Assembly (NCBI RefSeq): GCF_013363975.1
Contig: NZ_JABWGN010000007.1
Span: 487,021 to 551,020, forward strand
Direction: 5' to 3'
Source: Nonomuraea montanisoli
GTDB taxonomy: Bacteria > Actinomycetota > Actinomycetes > Streptosporangiales > Streptosporangiaceae
Length of the DNA stretch: 64,000 bases
Shown here: positions 35,685 through 43,484 of the stretch, one piece after another
How positions within the stretch are numbered: the stretch's first letter is position 1
Layout: the number at the start of each line of letters is the position of its first letter
Program-made: the position numbers and the translations under genes
Notes under the pieces: generated by a model
The model's input: the letters and a program-made list of their open reading frames with translations, nothing else
Told to the model about the DNA's origin: nothing
The model's database searches: none

Positions 35685-37347
35685 GGTTGCTCCACCCTCG
35701 TTCGATCTGGTCCGTCGGCCTTGGCTGCCCGTCCAACGCCAGGACGGTAGCCAGGACGAGTTGTCGCTGCAGGACGTGTTCTGCCAGGCCGACGATCTCC
35801 GGCGGCTGGTCGGGGATGTCCCGACTCAGGAGTTCGCGCTGCTCCGGCTACTGCTCGCGATCCTGCACGATGCGGTGGACGGTCCAGCCGACCCGGAGGA
35901 GTGGCAGGACCTGTGGGACGAGGGCCTGCCAGTCGATCGCATCACCGCCTACCTCGACCAACATCGTGACCGCTTCGACCTGCTGCATCCCGAGCAACCC
36001 TTCTTCCAATGTGCAGGGCTTCGCACTGCGACCGGCGAGGCCAGCTCCCTGGATCGCCTCGTCGCCGACGTTCCCAACGGTGTTCCCTTCTTCACCATGC
36101 GAGCGCGGGGCGTCAGCAGGCTCGGATTCGCGGAGGCGGCCCGCTGGCTGGTGCATGCCCACGCGTTCGACACTTCCGGGATCAAGACCGGCGTGGTCGG
36201 CGACTCTCGCGTCAAGGGCGGCAAGATCTACCCGCAAGGAGTGTCGTGGGCCGGGGCGCTGGGCGGCGTGCTCGTCGAGGGGGACAACCTACGACAGACC
36301 CTTCTGCTCAACCTGATTGCTTTCGACACCGAAAACCTTCGCAGGGATGGCGAGAGCGATCTTCCAGTCTGGCGCCGCCCACCGGTAGGACCCGGATCGA
36401 TCGACCCGATCCAGCTTTCCAGTCGTCCGGCAGGCTTACGGGATCTCTACACCTGGCAGTCGAGGAGAGTCCGACTCTTCTTCGACGCCGAAGGCGTGAC
36501 CGGGGTGATCCTCACCTACGGAGACATCCTTGAGTCGCGCAACAAACACCAGGTCGAGCCCATGACCGGGTGGCGGCGCAGCCCGGCCCAGGAGAAGAAA
36601 CTCGGTTTGACACAGGTCTATCTGCCGCGCGAACACGACGCGAGCCAGAGCGCCTGGCGGGGGCTGGGCGCGCTGATCGCTGGTCTTGCCCCTGGTGGGC
36701 AGCAGCGCGGCGAGGCTGCGCGCATCGTCCGTCCTCGCATCTTGGATTGGGCCGCTCGCCTTACCGTCGAAGGCGGCTTGCCGCTGGACTATCTGATCCG
36801 GGCACGGCTGTTCGGCGCGGTGTACGGAACCCAGCAGTCGGTCATCGACGAGATCATCGACGACGCGGTGGCGATGCCGCTGGTGCTGCTGCATCAGCGA
36901 GACACCGGCCTCGGCCAGGCCGCGATCGACGCGGTCGCCGATGCCGAGCGCGCTGTCACCGTGCTCGGCGATTTGGCCGCAGATCTAGCACGAGCTGCCC
37001 GAACCGTGCCCGAGCTGGCCAGGGACGTAGCCCGCGCCACTGGATTCTGGACCCTTGATGGAGCGTTCCGAACCTGGCTGGCCGATCTTCGACCGCAGAA
37101 TGATCCTCTGGAACGCCGATCCGTCTGGCATCAGCGTGCACATCGTCTCGTCAGCCGCCTCGGTGACGACTTGCTGCGAGGGATGGGCGACGCTGCCTGG
37201 GCGGACCTCTGGCTGAGCGCATCGGAGGCCCACCGGACCTTCCGGACACGCCTACGCGCGGCCCTGCCAATGGCTTCCCCAGCCGAGTCCCCGCCAGACC
37301 CGCCGGACGGCGACGGTCAACCACGAGACGTGGAGGCACAAGCATGA
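35674..37347 (+). CDS. casA: Cascade large subunit Cas8e (Cse1/CasA)
   Basis: 557 residues from GTG 35674 with GGAGG upstream, overlapping the cas3 end by 11 bp. Recognises the PAM and recruits Cas3. Family features: FDLVRRPWLPVQ at the N-terminus, RFDLLHPEQPFFQC, KTGVVGDSRVKGGKIYP and a helical C-terminal bundle. Full length. Confidence 0.95.
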   Translation: MLSEVAPPSFDLVRRPWLPVQRQDGSQDELSLQDVFCQADDLRRLVGDVPTQEFALLRLLLAILHDAVDGPADPEEWQDLWDEGLPVDRITAYLDQHRDRFDLLHPEQPFFQCAGLRTATGEASSLDRLVADVPNGVPFFTMRARGVSRLGFAEAARWLVHAHAFDTSGIKTGVVGDSRVKGGKIYPQGVSWAGALGGVLVEGDNLRQTLLLNLIAFDTENLRRDGESDLPVWRRPPVGPGSIDPIQLSSRPAGLRDLYTWQSRRVRLFFDAEGVTGVILTYGDILESRNKHQVEPMTGWRRSPAQEKKLGLTQVYLPREHDASQSAWRGLGALIAGLAPGGQQRGEAARIVRPRILDWAARLTVEGGLPLDYLIRARLFGAVYGTQQSVIDEIIDDAVAMPLVLLHQRDTGLGQAAIDAVADAERAVTVLGDLAADLARAARTVPELARDVARATGFWTLDGAFRTWLADLRPQNDPLERRSVWHQRAHRLVSRLGDDLLRGMGDAAWADLWLSASEAHRTFRTRLRAALPMASPAESPPDPPDGDGQPRDVEAQA

Positions 37348-37994
37348 CCACCCCCTCGGTCGCCGACCGTCGTTCGGCCGGCGACCTGATCCGTGATGTC
37401 GCCGGCGCGTACATCGGTGACCTGCAAGCCGGCTATCTGGACGACAGAAGCTCAGCGGTTGCCGCGTTGGCCCAGCTCAGGCGTGGCGCGGGCAAGCTAC
37501 CGGAGGAAGTGCCCGAGCTGTGGGGCATGGCAGGCACCGATCGGCTGTACGCCGAGAGGCCGCTTTCCTACAACGAGGCGGTCAAGGCAGAGGCGGCCCT
37601 GTTCTTAGCCGTCACCCTGTACGCCCTCCACCAGCAATCCCATCCTGATCAGCGGATGCATCGACGGGGTGTCGAATTGGGGGAGGCAGTGCGTCGCCTG
37701 ATGCCCGTGGGGAAGATCGATGAGCCGATCCGCCGGCGCTTCGTGCGCGTCGGCGCAGCCAACACCCGGCAGGTTCTCGCCAACCGGCTTAGAGAAATCA
37801 TCACTCTGCTTCGCAGAGAGTCCATCCCGCTTGACTATGCGCTTCTCGCTCGCCAGCTTTACCAGGCGCAGCACCCCGAAGGGATGCGCCAGGTACGCCA
37901 GAGCTGGGGGCGCAGCTTCCACTCCTACCGGCCTGGTGGTTCAGGGGCCGAGACACGTACCGACAATGAGCCGGCCGAGAAGGAGCCCCAGTGA
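37344..37994 (+). CDS. casB: Cascade small subunit Cse2 (CasB)
   Basis: 216 residues, all-helical; stabilises crRNA and displaced target strand as a dimer. LRRGAGKLPEEVPELW and LPLDYALLARQLYQ-like segments fit the family. ATGA overlap with casA and GTGA overlap with cas7e. Confidence 0.93.
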   Translation: MTTPSVADRRSAGDLIRDVAGAYIGDLQAGYLDDRSSAVAALAQLRRGAGKLPEEVPELWGMAGTDRLYAERPLSYNEAVKAEAALFLAVTLYALHQQSHPDQRMHRRGVELGEAVRRLMPVGKIDEPIRRRFVRVGAANTRQVLANRLREIITLLRRESIPLDYALLARQLYQAQHPEGMRQVRQSWGRSFHSYRPGGSGAETRTDNEPAEKEPQ

Positions 37995-39169
37995 CCCGTA
38001 CCGTTCTCGAACTCCACGTCCTGCAGACTGTTCCTCCGAGCTGTCTGAACCGCGACGACACCGGAACGCCGAAGAGCGCCATCTATGGCGGTGTACGACG
38101 CGCTCGGGTCTCTAGCCAGGCGTGGAAGCGGGCAACCCGGCGAGCGTTCCACGATCTGCTCGACCCTGCTGAGCTTGGCGTCCGTACCCGAAGGGTGGCC
38201 GAGTTGCTGGGCGAGCGGATCATGCGCCTGGACGCCGCCATCGAGCAGGCCGAGGCTTGGACGCTGGCGGCCGAGACCATTCAGCTGGCGACCGGGGCCA
38301 AGATCGAACGCCCCAAGCGCAAAGCGGCGGAGGAGGAGTCCGCTCCGGAGTCGAAGTATCTGATGTTCCTCAGCGCCCACCAACTCGACGGGCTGGCCGA
38401 GCTGGCCGTCAAGGCACACGGCGCCCCCAAGGACTACTTCAAGGACAAGGCTGTCAAGGACCAGGCTCGGCGGATCGCCAAGACCCGGCACTCTGCCGAC
38501 ATCGCGCTCTTCGGGCGCATGGTAGCCGACGAGGCGGATATCAACGTCGACGCGGCCGCACAGGTCGCCCATGCCATCAGCGTCCACCAGGTCGAGAACG
38601 AATCTGACTTCTACACGGCTGTCGACGACTACAAGAAGCGCGAAACCGACGACCTCGGCGCGGGCATGATCGGGACGGTGGAGTTCAACTCGGCCACCCT
38701 CTACCGGTACGCCGCCCTCGACGTCGACCTGCTCGGCAAGAACCTCGGGAAGGGACTTCGCGACGACCAGCCTGCTGTCGAGCCGCTGCGCAGAGCCGTC
38801 GAGGCGTTCGTCGAGGGCTTCCTGACCTCCCTGCCCACCGGAAAGCTCAACACTTTCGGAAACCACACGCTGCCCGACGCCGTGGTCGTCAAGGTACGCT
38901 CGTCGCGGCCGATCAACTGCGCCGCCGCGTACGAGGAGCCTTGCCGGGCGGAGCCGGAGATCGGTGGTCACGTACGGCAGGCGTCCGAACGTCTGGCCTC
39001 TTACCTCCCTGAGGTCGAGCGCGTCTACGGGGTCGCCGACGAGGGGCCGAGCTGGGTGCTGAGGGTGGGCAAGAACACCGAAGCGCTGTCCGGACTGGGC
39101 ACCGAGCTACCGCTGCGGGAGTTGATCCAGGCCATCGGCGACGAGATCGCCCAGCGGCAGGGCGCATGA
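37991..39169 (+). CDS. cas7: Cascade backbone Cas7e (Cse4/CasC)
   Basis: 392 residues; six copies coat the crRNA spacer. The start LELHVLQTVPPSCLNRDDTG, RVSSQAWKRATRRAF and LPTGKLNTFGNHTLPD are hallmarks of Cas7e. Normal length. Confidence 0.96.
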   Translation: MTRTVLELHVLQTVPPSCLNRDDTGTPKSAIYGGVRRARVSSQAWKRATRRAFHDLLDPAELGVRTRRVAELLGERIMRLDAAIEQAEAWTLAAETIQLATGAKIERPKRKAAEEESAPESKYLMFLSAHQLDGLAELAVKAHGAPKDYFKDKAVKDQARRIAKTRHSADIALFGRMVADEADINVDAAAQVAHAISVHQVENESDFYTAVDDYKKRETDDLGAGMIGTVEFNSATLYRYAALDVDLLGKNLGKGLRDDQPAVEPLRRAVEAFVEGFLTSLPTGKLNTFGNHTLPDAVVVKVRSSRPINCAAAYEEPCRAEPEIGGHVRQASERLASYLPEVERVYGVADEGPSWVLRVGKNTEALSGLGTELPLRELIQAIGDEIAQRQGA

Positions 39170-39870
39170 GCGTTCTGCTGATGCAACTGGCCGGGCCTCT
39201 GCAGTCGTGGGGGTCCGCGTCGCGCTTCGCCCGCCGTATGACCGAGGCTGCGCCGACCAAGAGCGGCGTGATCGGCCTGCTTGCCGCAGCTCAAGGACGA
39301 CAACGCTCGGCAGACGTGTCCGACCTGGCCGCCCTGCGCTTCGGCGTTCGCATCGATCAGGCCGGTACGGTGCTGCGCGATTACCAGACCGCACACCATT
39401 TCGTCAGCGATGAGGCGGTACCGGTCTCAGAGCGGTTCTACCTCGCCGACGCCGTCTTCGTCGCGGGAGTGGAGGGCGACCGGCAACTGATCGAGGCTCT
39501 GTACCGGGCACTGCGCGCTCCGGTGTTTCTGCCGTATCTGGGACGCCGTTCGTGTCCCCCGACGCGACCCGTGGAACTCCGCGTCGACCACGACCGCTCT
39601 TTGCAGCAAGCCCTTGAGCGGGAGCCCTGGCGGGCGGCACGTTGGAATCAGCGCCGCCACCGTAACGCCGGGCACCTTGTCGAACTGGAGGTGCACATCG
39701 AGGCCACCGAGGGGGATGGGCCGGTCGACAGCCTCCGCGACCAGCCTCTCAGCTTCGACCCCCTGCACCGGCGGCACGCCCTGCGCGGCGTTCGCCGGAC
39801 ACGGGTGAGCGTGCCCAACCCGTACGCGCCTTGCGACCATGATCCGACATCCGTCCTGGAAGGCGCCTGA
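39166..39870 (+). CDS. cas5: Cascade subunit Cas5e (CasD)
   Basis: 234 residues; caps the 5' handle of the crRNA. MLLMQL-type start (VLLMQLAGPLQSWG), TKSGVIGLLAAAQGR and LGRRSCPPTRPV are family signatures. Confidence 0.95.
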   Translation: MSVLLMQLAGPLQSWGSASRFARRMTEAAPTKSGVIGLLAAAQGRQRSADVSDLAALRFGVRIDQAGTVLRDYQTAHHFVSDEAVPVSERFYLADAVFVAGVEGDRQLIEALYRALRAPVFLPYLGRRSCPPTRPVELRVDHDRSLQQALEREPWRAARWNQRRHRNAGHLVELEVHIEATEGDGPVDSLRDQPLSFDPLHRRHALRGVRRTRVSVPNPYAPCDHDPTSVLEGA

Positions 39871-40559
39871 TGTACCTCACGAGGTTCCGTCTCAACACCG
39901 CGCGTGTGGGAGCGCGCCGGCTGCTGTCGTCCCCGCAGATCCTCCACGCCGCGGTCATGTCGTCCTTCGCCGACATCCCTGCTGCGCCCGACGGCGGTCC
40001 CCGGGTCCTGTGGCGGGTCGACCGCAACAGCCGCGCGGAGACCTACCTCTACATCGTCAGCCCCGACAAGCCGGACCTCACGCACTTGGTCGAGCAGGGC
40101 GGCTGGCCAGAAACCGGCCGGTGGGACACCTATGGCTACGAGCCGTTGCTGTCCCGCTTGGCGGCCGGTGACCGATGGGCGTTCCGGCTGACGGCCAACC
40201 CGGTGCACAGCATCCGCCGCAAAGACGGCGAACCCACCAAGGTCACTGCGCACGTCACGCAACGCCATCAGATCGACTGGCTCTTGAAGCACCAGGAGAA
40301 GGCCGGGTTCAAGATCATTGAGAAGTCGGCCGACCAGCAACTCGTGCCCGGCCTCGACCGGCATGAGGTCGTCGTGCACGACCGGCGCCAACTGTCCTTC
40401 GCCAAACGCGGCCAGAAGGCCCCGGTCACCCTTCTCGCGGTCACCTTCGACGGGAGGTTGGAGGTGACCGACCCGGACGCGCTTCGGCACGCTCTCACTC
40501 GTGGGCTCGGGCGCGCCAAGTCGTACGGTTGCGGCCTCATGACGCTGGCCGAGGTGTGA
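39870..40559 (+). CDS. cas6e: crRNA endoribonuclease Cas6e (CasE)
   Basis: 229 residues; cleaves the repeat hairpin and stays on the 3' handle. MYLTRFRLN start, ILHAAVMSSF (with catalytic-region His), RLTANPVHS and the C-terminal glycine loop GLGRAKSYGCGLMTL are typical. ATG overlaps the cas5 stop. Confidence 0.95.
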   Translation: MYLTRFRLNTARVGARRLLSSPQILHAAVMSSFADIPAAPDGGPRVLWRVDRNSRAETYLYIVSPDKPDLTHLVEQGGWPETGRWDTYGYEPLLSRLAAGDRWAFRLTANPVHSIRRKDGEPTKVTAHVTQRHQIDWLLKHQEKAGFKIIEKSADQQLVPGLDRHEVVVHDRRQLSFAKRGQKAPVTLLAVTFDGRLEVTDPDALRHALTRGLGRAKSYGCGLMTLAEV

Positions 40560-40562
40560 ACC

Positions 40563-40738
40563 GTGGCCACCGTCGGCCAGCGTGGCATGTCGTCGCCGCG
40601 CGAGCTCACCCGAATGGGAGACCGCATCTCGTTCATCTACCTTGAGCGATGCATCCTGCACCGGGAAGACAACGCCATCACGGCCGAGGACGCTGAAGGT
40701 GTCACCCACATACCCGCCGCCACCATCGGAACCCTGCC
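40563..40738 (+). pseudogene. cas1: cas1 fragment (first ~58 codons), joined to CRISPR array 4
   Basis: GTG 40563 opens four bases after cas6e. Residues 15-58 (LTRMGDRISFIYLERCILHR, then a THIPAATIGTL segment) match the N-terminal beta-domain of type I-E Cas1 integrase, normally about 300 residues. After ATIGTL the DNA becomes the first repeat of array 4, and the frame ends in the second spacer at 40793. The catalytic helical domain is absent and no cas2 follows. A deletion from within cas1 through cas2 and the array leader would produce exactly this. Confidence 0.88.
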
Positions 40739-41500
40739 GTGCTCCCCGCGCACGCGGGGATGGTCCCGTGCCGGCGGGCAGCATCACGCCTGACGAGCTG
40801 TGCTCCCCGCGCACGCGGGGATGGTCCCTCCCACCGAGGGAGTTCACAAACTTGCCAATGGTGCTCCCCGCGCACGCGGGGATGGTCCCGGCCGCTTCAC
40901 CAGCGCATGCTCGGCCGGCCGGTGCTCCCCGCGCACGCGGGGATGGTCCCCTGATCAAGAACATGCGGGACGCCATGCCCAAGTGCTCCCCGCGCACGCG
41001 GGGATGGTCCCATTCCAGCCCTGAGCTACGCCTATCGGGAAGCGGTGCTCCCCGCGCACGCGGGGATGGTCCCTCGTGCAGAGCGTGGCCGGCGCCCAGC
41101 TCCTCGTGCTCCCCGCGCACGCGGGGATGGTCCCGGCACCTGGTAGACCCGCCCCGGCCGCCGGACGTGCTCCCCGCGCACGCGGGGATGGTCCCTCTAA
41201 TCAGATCGTGACGTAGCCTGGCAAGCCGTGCTCCCCGCGCACGCGGGGATGGTCCCCAATGATGAACCGGCTTCGCCTCTACTGGAGGGTGCTCCCTGCG
41301 CACGCGGGGATGGTCCCCCTCCCGAGGACCCGGCAGTACGCGAGCGGATGTGCTCCCCGCGCACGCGGGGATGGTCCCGGCTGGACGCTGACCGGCGGCA
41401 CGGGCTCGACGTGCTCCCCGCGTACGCGGGGATGGTCCCCGAGACCCGATGTCCAGCCACATCGTGGCACCGTGCTCCCCGCGCATGCGGGGATGGTCCA
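40739..41500 (+). CRISPR. CRISPR array 4 (type I-E), leaderless, 13 repeats, 12 spacers
   Basis: Repeats begin GTGCTCCCCGCGCACGCGG and end GATGGTCCC, the reverse complement of arrays 1-3, every 61 bp (one 33-bp spacer). Later repeats vary (41289, 41411, 41472), so the trailer is at the right and the leader should be at the left, where the cas1 fragment sits instead. crRNA could still be made by read-through of the cas operon, which runs in the same direction. Confidence 0.97.
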
Positions 41501-41545
41501 AAAGGCCCGCGCCGATTGGGGAGAAAGCAGTCGTTCAGGAGTGTC

Positions 41546-41565
41546 CACGGCTAATACGCGGCCAA
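41546..41565. repeat. Integrase arm-type repeat left of att2
   Basis: CACGGCTAATACGCGGCCAA, 48 bp before the att2 core; second copy of the motif at 14354. Confidence 0.6.
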
Positions 41566-41613
41566 ATGTGGGGCGTGATCGGAGTTTCCCCAGGTCGGCG
41601 CAAGATTGTGACG

Positions 41614-41667
41614 GGTCTGTAAAACCGTCGGCTCAGCCTACGCAAGTTCGAACCTTGCACCTGCCAC
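41614..41667 (+). repeat. att2: tRNA-Tyr 3'-half direct repeat
   Basis: Matches tRNA-Tyr from the anticodon loop (CTGTAAAACCGTCGG) through the T arm and acceptor ACCTGCC, without the 5' half. It marks the junction of elements A and B. The GAGGCCC/GGGCCTC hairpin downstream is shared with att3. Confidence 0.92.
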
Positions 41668-41828
41668 CAGCAGTAGCTGCAGGTCAGAGGCCCTTCGGGG
41701 CCTCTTCTGCGTTTCAGGGGTGTGCAGCCGTAGGCAGCCCTGAGCGGCCGTCTGTCGCTGGTCCCGGAATATATGCGGAATGGATCAAGGGGCGTTTCCT
41801 CTGGTCGACGCGCATGATCCGGAACGTC

Positions 41829-41848
41829 CACGGCCAATACGCGGCCAA
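41829..41848. repeat. Integrase arm-type repeat right of att2
   Basis: CACGGCCAATACGCGGCCAA, about 160 bp after att2 and just past the integrase stop. Confidence 0.6.
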
Positions 41849-41904
41849 GAAGAAGGGCCCCGGAGGCGATCCGGAGCCCTGTGCTTCTACCAGGCGAGGT
41901 CATC

Positions 41905-43296
41905 TCAGGCGACGAGCGCGTCTTGGATCCGCTGGTTAACGATCTCTTCTTGGCCGTCGACGCACTTGGCGTAGACGCGCAGCAGGACGTCGACGCCGTG
42001 GCCGGCGCGATTGGCCACCTCGGGAGCTGGTACGCCGCCGTTGAGCCAGAGCGAGACGGCCGCATGTCGCAGGTCGTACGGCCGCCGAGCCAGGGGAGAG
42101 GCGACCTGGGCGGGAGTGAGGGCCAGTGTCCGGGCCTCGTGCCAGACCTCGGTGTAGGCCGTCGAGGCGACGCCGCCGCCGCGTTCGCTGCGGAAGAGTC
42201 GGCCGTCCTCGCCGACGCTGAAGTCCGCGATGTGCTGCCGAAGGATCTTGACTAGCTCGGGCGGGATGGGGACCACTCGGACGTCGTTCGTACCGCGGTG
42301 CTTGAGCCCGCGTTCCTCGTGTGCGTCACCGGTGTCGGTCCACTGCCTGTTGACCTCGGGGCGGGACACGTCGAGCGTTAGGCGTCCCCAGCCCTTGGCG
42401 GGGAGGTGGCAGTCGTCGCGTCGTAGGCTCACCGCTTCAGCCGGGCGCAGGGCAGCGAAGTACATGCACGCGAACATGGCCATCAGACGTTGCCCGCGTC
42501 CCCGTCGTCCGTTGCCGCGCTTGCCGACGTAGGTCACCGCGGTCAGGAGCTCCCGCGCCTGGCGGGGGTTCACGACCACGCGAGGGTCTACGGTCTCGGT
42601 CGTCTTGGGAGGCGACCACTTCACCCGGTGGAGCGGGTTGGACGGCAGTTCCTCCAGCTCCACCGCGTACTCCAGGACGTGATGCAGAACGGCACGCTTG
42701 CGCTTGATCGTATTGGCGCCGGCCTTCGAGCCGTCGAGGCACAGGGTCAGGGCGTCGAGCGCGGGGCGGAGCACCTTCGTCTCGTTCAGCTCTTGCACGC
42801 TGAGCGAGGCCGACTCCAGCCAGCGGAGCGCCTTGGTCATGTCCAGGGGCGCCGGTGGCCGCCGGTCCTCGGGGAACAAGGCGTACTTGCGGAGGGCGCG
42901 ACGGAGCGTCTGTGCGTCGGGCCTGCCTGGCATGTCCTTCGTCAGAGCCGGAAGGGCCGTGGCGAGAGCGTCGGACATGCTGTCTCGGCTCTTGGAGGCC
43001 GCGTGGGGCCACTTCATGTCGATGTAGGCCATGACGAAGTCGAAGACCGTGCGTGCCTCCTTGGCCTTGAGCATGGACACGGGAAGGCCGGTCTCGATGT
43101 CGAACGGCTCACCGTTCTTGGCCGCCTGTCTGAGGTCGGAGAGCCAATTCTTGGCCTGTGCGGACTTCTCGTAGGTCTTGGACTTCTCGCGGCCGGCCAC
43201 TGTCCAGCGGACCGTGTAGGAGATCGTCTTGCCCGACTTCACCGCCGACTTGTTGGAGCGAATCTCCCAGAACTTGACCTTGTAGGAAGTGTTCAC
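41905..43296 (-). CDS. int: Tyrosine recombinase integrase of element B
   Basis: 463 residues from GTG 43296 (GTGA overlap with xis). Catalytic Arg in ALRPAEAVSLRR, RPYDLRHAAVSLWLNGGVP and the nucleophile in VLLRVYAKCVDG. It is very similar to the truncated integrase at 52997 over the C-terminal 170 residues and less so to integrase A. Located next to att2 as usual. Confidence 0.94.
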   Translation of the reverse strand: MNTSYKVKFWEIRSNKSAVKSGKTISYTVRWTVAGREKSKTYEKSAQAKNWLSDLRQAAKNGEPFDIETGLPVSMLKAKEARTVFDFVMAYIDMKWPHAASKSRDSMSDALATALPALTKDMPGRPDAQTLRRALRKYALFPEDRRPPAPLDMTKALRWLESASLSVQELNETKVLRPALDALTLCLDGSKAGANTIKRKRAVLHHVLEYAVELEELPSNPLHRVKWSPPKTTETVDPRVVVNPRQARELLTAVTYVGKRGNGRRGRGQRLMAMFACMYFAALRPAEAVSLRRDDCHLPAKGWGRLTLDVSRPEVNRQWTDTGDAHEERGLKHRGTNDVRVVPIPPELVKILRQHIADFSVGEDGRLFRSERGGGVASTAYTEVWHEARTLALTPAQVASPLARRPYDLRHAAVSLWLNGGVPAPEVANRAGHGVDVLLRVYAKCVDGQEEIVNQRIQDALVA

Positions 43297-43484
43297 GCTG
43301 CGCTCCTGAGGGATTCGAGCCAGGCTTCGAGGTCGCTGCGGTAGATGCGAAGTTCGCCGTTGGGCAGACGGATCCCCTGTGGGGCCTTGCCGATCTCTCG
43401 CCAGCGGTAGAAGGTGCGGCGGCAGACGCCGCCGAGTTCGTCGAGGACTTGGGCGACGGTGAGGAGTTCGTCTCGCCTCCTCAT
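43293..43484 (-). CDS. xis: Excisionase-like MerR/HTH protein
   Basis: 63 residues from ATG 43484 inside the Rep stop (ATGA). HTH LLTVAQVLDELGGVCRRTFY and wing LPNGELRIYRSDLEAWL. Directs the integrase to excision. Confidence 0.85.
   Translation of the reverse strand: MRRRDELLTVAQVLDELGGVCRRTFYRWREIGKAPQGIRLPNGELRIYRSDLEAWLESLRSAA

Larger units (their letters stand above)
14173..41667. mobile_element. Integrative element A: AICE carrying a type I-E CRISPR-Cas locus
   Basis: Bounded by tRNA-Tyr at 14173-14254 and its 3'-half direct repeat at 41614-41667. Inside lie an integrase, excisionase, prim-pol and DUF3987 replication genes, an FtsK-type transfer protein, AICE-type small proteins, two HTH regulators and a GntR gene. 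The left (14.4-16.8 kb) and right (30.8-41.5 kb) portions are CRISPR arrays and the cas operon. In most AICEs the integrase abuts the att site; here arrays 1 and 2 lie between them. Boundaries are seen in sequence; mobility of the whole unit is inferred. Confidence 0.65.

Noticed and set aside
40563..40793. A 76-residue intact gene after cas6e
   Set aside because: Residues 1-58 are a cas1 fragment and the rest is CRISPR repeat and spacer; treated as a pseudogene.
22382..41500. Self-targeting spacers against AICE genes
   Set aside because: A few spacers were compared by eye with nearby genes and only short partial similarity was seen; a full spacer search with the I-E PAM is needed to decide.
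41614..41667. Additional tRNA-Tyr genes at 41.6, 52.7 and 55.8 kb
   Set aside because: Only the 3' half is present; the acceptor 5' strand and D arm are missing, so these are att sites, not tRNA genes.
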